A stretch of 43,864 bases of DNA, from assembly GCA_012515125.1 (NCBI GenBank), contig JAAYYY010000494.1, positions 1-43,864 of the forward strand. Reading direction: 5' to 3'. The notes beneath the pieces were generated by a model. The model ran no database searches and had not been told where the DNA came from. It worked only from the letters and a program-made list of their open reading frames with translations. Below, piece by piece: positions 40,671-43,864 of the stretch (its first letter is position 1; each line of letters opens with the position of its first letter). The stretch is from Chloroflexota bacterium (lineage in GTDB: Bacteria; Chloroflexota; Anaerolineae; Promineifilales; Promineifilaceae). A program made the translations under genes and the position numbers.

Positions 40671-42206
40671 CTAGGCTCCAAGAACAAGCTGGAGGCTCTC
40701 CACCAGCGCGTCGATGGTGAACGGCTTCTGGATCCAGTAGACCGTATCTTCTTCCAACCGGCGTTGTTGTTCGCGTTCGAGCGCCTGGCCACTCATCAGG
40801 ATGCAGGGCATCTCCGGCCATTTCTGACGAACCCGCTGGTACAGCTCGACACCCCCGATTTCAGGCATGACGATGTCGGCCAGGAGCAGGTTGATGCTTG
40901 CGCCGTGCTGTTCAAACAGCGCAAGCGCTTCCCGGCCCGTCCGGGCGACGACAACCTGATAGCCAAGCCCCGTCAGCACCTCTGTGACGGCCTCGCGCGT
41001 GGCGTCGTTGTCTTCCGCCAGCAACACAGTCTCCGAGCGCCTGGCGGGAATCTCGGCCGCCGACATGTCGCCGCCGGAGCGGTCCAGTGGCGTAAAGGCC
41101 GGTAGGTAGATGCTGAACGTTGTCCCCGTACCCAGCTGGCTTTCGACGCTGACGGCTCCGTTCAATTCCGTCACAATGCCCTGTACCTGGGCCAGACCCA
41201 GGCCGGTGCCCCGGCCGGGCTCTTTGGTGGTATAGAACGGCTCAAAAATACGCGACAGAACGTGCGGTGGAATGCCGAAACCCGTATCAGCGATACGCAC
41301 ACAAAGCCAGCGGCCGGGCTTCAGCTCCACGTCAGCCAGTTGCTCGCCGGGAGCCAGCTCTAGCAGCGACAGTGAAATGCTGAGCTTGCCGCCGTTGGGC
41401 ATGGCGTCGCGCGCGTTGAAGGCCAGGTTGATCATGACCTGCTGCAGACGAGTGGGGTCTGCGCGCACCAGCGCCTCTTCGACGGAGCTTTCCAGTTCGA
41501 CGGTGACATTATCGGGCACGGTGCGCTGCAGGAGGCCGACGATCTCGCGGAGGAACGTGCTCAGGTCAAGCGCCGGCTGTTCTACTACCGAGTTGCGACT
41601 GTAGTCGAGGAGCTGGCGGATCAAACGTGAGGCATGATAGGCCTGCTGGCTGATGATGGAGAGATACTGGTTGCGCCGGGGATGGTCCGGCTGCCTTTCC
41701 AGCAGGCCGCTATAGAGGGTAATGATCGACATGATGTTGTTGAAGTCGTGGGCGATACCCGTCGCCATACGACCAACATTAGCCAGCCGATCCTGCGTTT
41801 CGATCTGCTTGGTGACGGCCCGGCGTGGAGTAATATCGACGATGACACCTTCCACAGCCGCAGCTTCCGCGCCCGGGGCGAAGATACCATCGCCCTGTTC
41901 CCAGACCCATTTCTCCTCGCCGACGCGCGTCTGAATGCGGTAGCTTATCTGATAGTGGCGGCGCTCCCGCAAGGCACGTTGAATCTCCTCCCGGACCATG
42001 TCGCGATCTTTCGAGTAGATCAGCTCGCGGTAGGAGAGTGTCTGGTTCTGGACCAGGTCGGCCGGGTCGTAACCCGTGATGTCCCGGCATCCCTCGCTGA
42101 CAAATTCCATTGTGCGGTCATGGTCCAGGCGACAGCGAAAGACCATGCCCGGCAGATGGCTCAGGGGAGGCGTCAGCGTAGGACGCCTTTCCTGCGCTTC
42201 TTTCAC
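40671..42206 (-). CDS. PAS hybrid histidine kinase with receiver domain
   Basis: 511-residue soluble sensor kinase. A PAS domain (about 15-130; LPGMVFRCRLDHDRTMEFVSEGC, ITGYDPADL) precedes HisKA with phosphorylated His153 in GIAHDFNN, the HATPase domain (N box INLAFNARDAMPNGG, G1 IADTGFGIP, G2 GRGTGLGLA), and a C-terminal receiver with Asp444 and Lys494. There are no membrane helices, so the input is cytoplasmic; no haem or flavin motif is seen in the PAS domain. The start is GTG at 42206 without a clear ribosome site, 16 bases after the Os1348-like stop, so translation is probably coupled. No partner response regulator is adjacent. Confidence 0.92.
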   Translation of the reverse strand: MKEAQERRPTLTPPLSHLPGMVFRCRLDHDRTMEFVSEGCRDITGYDPADLVQNQTLSYRELIYSKDRDMVREEIQRALRERRHYQISYRIQTRVGEEKWVWEQGDGIFAPGAEAAAVEGVIVDITPRRAVTKQIETQDRLANVGRMATGIAHDFNNIMSIITLYSGLLERQPDHPRRNQYLSIISQQAYHASRLIRQLLDYSRNSVVEQPALDLSTFLREIVGLLQRTVPDNVTVELESSVEEALVRADPTRLQQVMINLAFNARDAMPNGGKLSISLSLLELAPGEQLADVELKPGRWLCVRIADTGFGIPPHVLSRIFEPFYTTKEPGRGTGLGLAQVQGIVTELNGAVSVESQLGTGTTFSIYLPAFTPLDRSGGDMSAAEIPARRSETVLLAEDNDATREAVTEVLTGLGYQVVVARTGREALALFEQHGASINLLLADIVMPEIGGVELYQRVRQKWPEMPCILMSGQALEREQQRRLEEDTVYWIQKPFTIDALVESLQLVLGA

Positions 42207-42222
42207 AGCTAATTAAGGCTGG

Positions 42223-42555
42223 TTATGGAGCACGGAAGGCGGCGATAGCCGGAATACCCCTGCCGCTGTAGGCAGTGCCAAAGGTCTCCAGGGAGCGGTA
42301 AGGACGGGTGCGCTCGGGCTGCACCGGCTGCCCGCTGATGACCTGTTGGGCAAAGTCTGCCAACGTGCTTGCTTTAGCCGCCAGGACCAGCGCCTCCTCA
42401 CCCGGGAAGAGCGAGAAAGTCGTGCCATTGTAACCTGATTTCAACGCCTCGGCGGCGTTGTCCAGCAGGCGCTGGCAAAAATCCGGACTCACCACGGCCG
42501 CCGCAAACAGGCGGGATAAATCGGGGCTGAACTGATGATGCTCGGTTGTATTCAT
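42223..42555 (-). CDS. Os1348/NHLP-clan-like small protein
   Basis: 110-residue protein with the pattern LSRLFAAAVVSPDFCQRLL...ALKSGYNGTTFSLFPGEE...LVLAAKASTLADFAQQVI (residues 13-72). It matches the small helical family annotated as Os1348 family NHLP clan protein, common in Chloroflexota and related to the leader parts of nitrile-hydratase-like ribosomal peptide precursors. The remaining 38 residues (PERTRPYRSLETFGTAYSGRG...) contain no Cys and few Ser/Thr, so a conventional modified core peptide is not evident. No modification enzyme is nearby. It may instead be a regulatory or signalling partner of the histidine kinase that follows 16 bases later. Confidence 0.7.
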   Translation of the reverse strand: MNTTEHHQFSPDLSRLFAAAVVSPDFCQRLLDNAAEALKSGYNGTTFSLFPGEEALVLAAKASTLADFAQQVISGQPVQPERTRPYRSLETFGTAYSGRGIPAIAAFRAP

Positions 42556-42699
42556 GTTATTCCATCCTACTCCAGTTAACTCAAGAACCGTCGGCTAGAG
42601 TGGATCGTGATGAGCGGATAATGCGGGAGCCCCTGGCGGCCTGTCCGGGATCTTCCCCCGGCGCATAACAGGAATGAGAGCCAGATATCTAAGTAGGGT

Positions 42700-43305
42700 T
42701 CAGGGTGTCGCTCGCGCTCGCTCACCGACGGTGTTGTAAAACGTCTGTCGTTTGCTGCTCATCGACCAGAGTAATGCAAAGGCGCCTCCTGCCATAAAAA
42801 CGTCCCCCAGACTGAAGGCGACCCGCCAGGGCAGCCAGTCTGGCAAAAGAAAGCGGTCGGCCAACCAGGGCAACGCGGCCTCGGAAGCGGGTAGAACGAC
42901 ATCTTTGCTCAGCCAAAGGCGTTCTCCGACGTTCCAGGTGCCCGTCGCCCCTGGGGCCAACTGCGCGACGACCTCCGGAAAGGTCGGCATCAGGCCGCCG
43001 TTCGCTACGATGACGGCCAGGTTCATTGCCACGCCAATCCCCATCAGGCGGACACCCAGATGGCCCCGGTTCCTCCAGACAAAAATGAGCAACAAAACCT
43101 GGGTGAGAACCAGCAGGGCCGCGGCGGCCACGTCTGGAATAAGACGGGCCGTGGCCGCCAGGTGAAATGCCAGCCATTGGGGCAAGAAAGCAATGACCAC
43201 GAGCCAGACAGTGGTCAGGGCCGGGGGTTGTAAAGGTTCGCGGTAATAGCCGGCTCGCAGCAGCGCTGCGAGGAACCCGGCCACAACGGCAAGAGTCAAT
43301 ATCAT
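42700..43305 (-). CDS. DUF5317 family membrane protein
   Basis: 201-residue integral membrane protein with about six helices. The family signature VIVANGGLMPTFPEVV (about residues 98-113) and the C-terminal WRVAFSLGDVFMAGGAFALLW match DUF5317 proteins of Chloroflexota and Firmicutes, whose function is unknown. No ribosome site precedes the ATG, and the stop of the 48-residue peptide gene lies 13 bases upstream, so coupled translation is likely. Confidence 0.8.
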   Translation of the reverse strand: MILTLAVVAGFLAALLRAGYYREPLQPPALTTVWLVVIAFLPQWLAFHLAATARLIPDVAAAALLVLTQVLLLIFVWRNRGHLGVRLMGIGVAMNLAVIVANGGLMPTFPEVVAQLAPGATGTWNVGERLWLSKDVVLPASEAALPWLADRFLLPDWLPWRVAFSLGDVFMAGGAFALLWSMSSKRQTFYNTVGERARATP

Positions 43306-43318
43306 TTAAGAACGGGAA

Positions 43319-43465
43319 TTAGCAGCCGCCACAGTAGTGGCCGGCCACGGGGGCTCCGCCGACCAGGACAAAGAGAAGCAGCACGATCAGCAGGATCGCG
43401 ACCTGGATATAACGGCGGTCCATCTGCACCAGATTTGCCAGTAACTGCGTGAAATTCGTCTTCAT
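43319..43465 (-). CDS. 48-residue membrane peptide ending in GHYCGGC
   Basis: Small gene of 48 codons. The N-terminal 19 residues are amphipathic and polar (MKTNFTQLLANLVQMDRRY), followed by one hydrophobic helix of 17-18 residues (IQVAILLIVLLLFVLVGG) and a tail APVAGHYCGGC, with two cysteines at the very C-terminus. An excellent ribosome site, GAGGAGG, sits 6 bases before the ATG, and a promoter with direct repeats lies directly upstream, so it is very likely expressed. I do not recognise the family. The terminal Cys-Gly-Gly-Cys resembles a redox or metal site, or the core of a processed peptide. It is followed at once by the DUF5317 gene. Confidence 0.68.
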   Translation of the reverse strand: MKTNFTQLLANLVQMDRRYIQVAILLIVLLLFVLVGGAPVAGHYCGGC

Positions 43466-43504
43466 GTTGATCCTCCTCAAGTTCACCCTCAAGTAACTGT
43501 TAAG

Positions 43505-43534
43505 AATATAGACCGGGTGAAAGGACGAGGGTAA
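43505..43534 (-). promoter_or_regulatory. Candidate promoter of the 48-residue peptide gene
   Basis: Minus-strand TTACCC (-35, 43534-43529), 18-base spacer, TATATT (-10, 43510-43505), 40 bases before the ATG. The -35 lies inside the 12-bp direct repeats, a position used by SARP/BTAD activators. Confidence 0.5.
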
Positions 43535-43553
43535 GGACGAGGGTAAGGACGGA
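43521..43553. repeat. 12-bp direct repeats in the peptide-gene promoter
   Basis: AAGGACGAGGGT occurs twice in perfect tandem (43521-43532, 43533-43544) and a partial third copy follows (43545-43553). A separate pair, CCTCAAGT, is also spaced by 12 bases (43475-43482, 43487-43494), overlapping the ribosome site. Confidence 0.8.
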
Positions 43554-43594
43554 TACGGGCAGTTTCCGGATCCGAAGGACCAATTTCCCGAATT

Positions 43595-43864
43595 TCAGGC
43601 AGTAGCCGTTAGCAGATGGTAAAGTTCGACGGTTCGTTGGGAGGGAACGACACGGATTTCTTCCTGAAGGGCCTGCTGGCAGCGGTTGAACTGGCGCACA
43701 ACGCCCGCCATATTGCCGCGGCCCGCGTGAGCGCGCATCGCCAGCCGGTGAGCCTCTTCCAGGCACGGATCTTCGGTCAACAGACGCCGGCAAATCGTCA
43801 ACACCTGTGTGTAAGCTCCTTCCTGGAGATCCAGCTCGGCCAGCTCCAGAGCGGCCTCGCGGTA
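43595..43864 (-). CDS. Partial BTAD (SARP-type) transcriptional regulator, 3' end
   Basis: The minus-strand frame is open from the right edge to a TAA at 43595, giving the final 89 residues. The sequence YREAALELAELDLQEGAY...ICRRLLTEDPCLEEAHRLAMRAHAGRGNMAGVVRQFNRCQQAL... is a tetratricopeptide-like bacterial transcriptional activation domain as at the end of SARP/AfsR-type or BTAD-LuxR regulators; the closing EEIRVVPSQRTVELYHLL is typical of the last BTAD helices. The DNA-binding part is outside the window. Located upstream of the small peptide and DUF5317 genes, same strand, with 129 bases between. Confidence 0.83.
   Translation of the reverse strand, partial: YREAALELAELDLQEGAYTQVLTICRRLLTEDPCLEEAHRLAMRAHAGRGNMAGVVRQFNRCQQALQEEIRVVPSQRTVELYHLLTATA

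Noticed and set aside
42223-42555. Classical ribosomally made peptide precursor
   Set aside because: No modification enzyme, protease or exporter nearby, and the C-terminus has no Cys-rich or Ser/Thr-rich core.
1-43864. CRISPR arrays, tRNA or rRNA genes, insertion sequences
   Set aside because: No spaced repeats of 25-40 bases, no cloverleaf-like segment with CCA or T-arm, and no transposase-like protein was found.

Overview
The window is high-GC and densely coded, with short intergenic gaps, several overlapping or abutting genes, sigma70-like promoters (some with an extended -10) and classical GC-hairpin plus T-run terminators. Gene content points to an uncultured or little-studied Chloroflexota bacterium of the Caldilinea/Anaerolinea type. 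The pointers are a DUF5317 protein, an Os1348/NHLP-clan-like protein, small RRM proteins, an SH3b-repeat secreted protein, a class II HMG-CoA reductase, an F420-type luciferase-fold oxidoreductase and a BTAD regulator. This assignment is inference from family content; no rRNA or other phylogenetic marker is present.

Layout. 1-8.4 kb: the cut-off 5' end of a GT39-type membrane glycosyltransferase, an amphi-Trp domain protein, then a minus-strand cluster for molybdenum hydroxylase purine metabolism. That cluster runs pentapeptide-repeat membrane protein, ssnA, ygfM, xdhD; the last three keep the E. coli order, and an intrinsic terminator lies between ygfM and xdhD. 7.4-14.5 kb: an LLM oxidoreductase, a YflT-like stress protein, a PfpI/DJ-1 deglycase-type protein, acetoacetyl-CoA ligase, a PAC2 protein, a PIG-L deacetylase and a GNAT acetyltransferase. 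14.6-18.6 kb: a compact plus-strand cassette of two different DUF488 genes and a RecQ helicase with an extra N-terminal module resembling a dual OB fold. I consider this the best candidate for an undescribed system here.

18.6-29 kb: a small membrane protein, an RRM RNA-binding protein, a cold-shock protein whose leader carries an intrinsic terminator, an SH3b-repeat secreted protein, HMG-CoA reductase and a TauE/SafE permease. There follow a lipoprotein-type L-isoaspartyl methyltransferase, a spermidine-synthase-like membrane protein that overlaps it tail to tail, a SlyD-type isomerase preceded by a promoter-terminator unit, and a second RRM protein with four strict 17-residue repeats. 29-37.4 kb: a four-gene minus-strand glycoside hydrolase operon (GH84, GH57, GH2, GH38), all without signal peptides, suited to intracellular breakdown of GlcNAc- and mannose-containing oligosaccharides. 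Beside it is the 3' remnant of a DeoR regulator.

37.4-43.9 kb: a sacsin-like GHKL ATPase, a hybrid histidine kinase downstream of an Os1348/NHLP-like small protein, a DUF5317 membrane protein, a previously untracked 48-residue membrane peptide ending in a Cys-Gly-Gly-Cys motif, and the C-terminal BTAD part of a SARP-type regulator. A 12-bp direct repeat overlaps the -35 element in front of the small peptide gene, which suggests that the regulator controls this set.

No tRNA, rRNA, CRISPR array, insertion sequence or integrase was seen.
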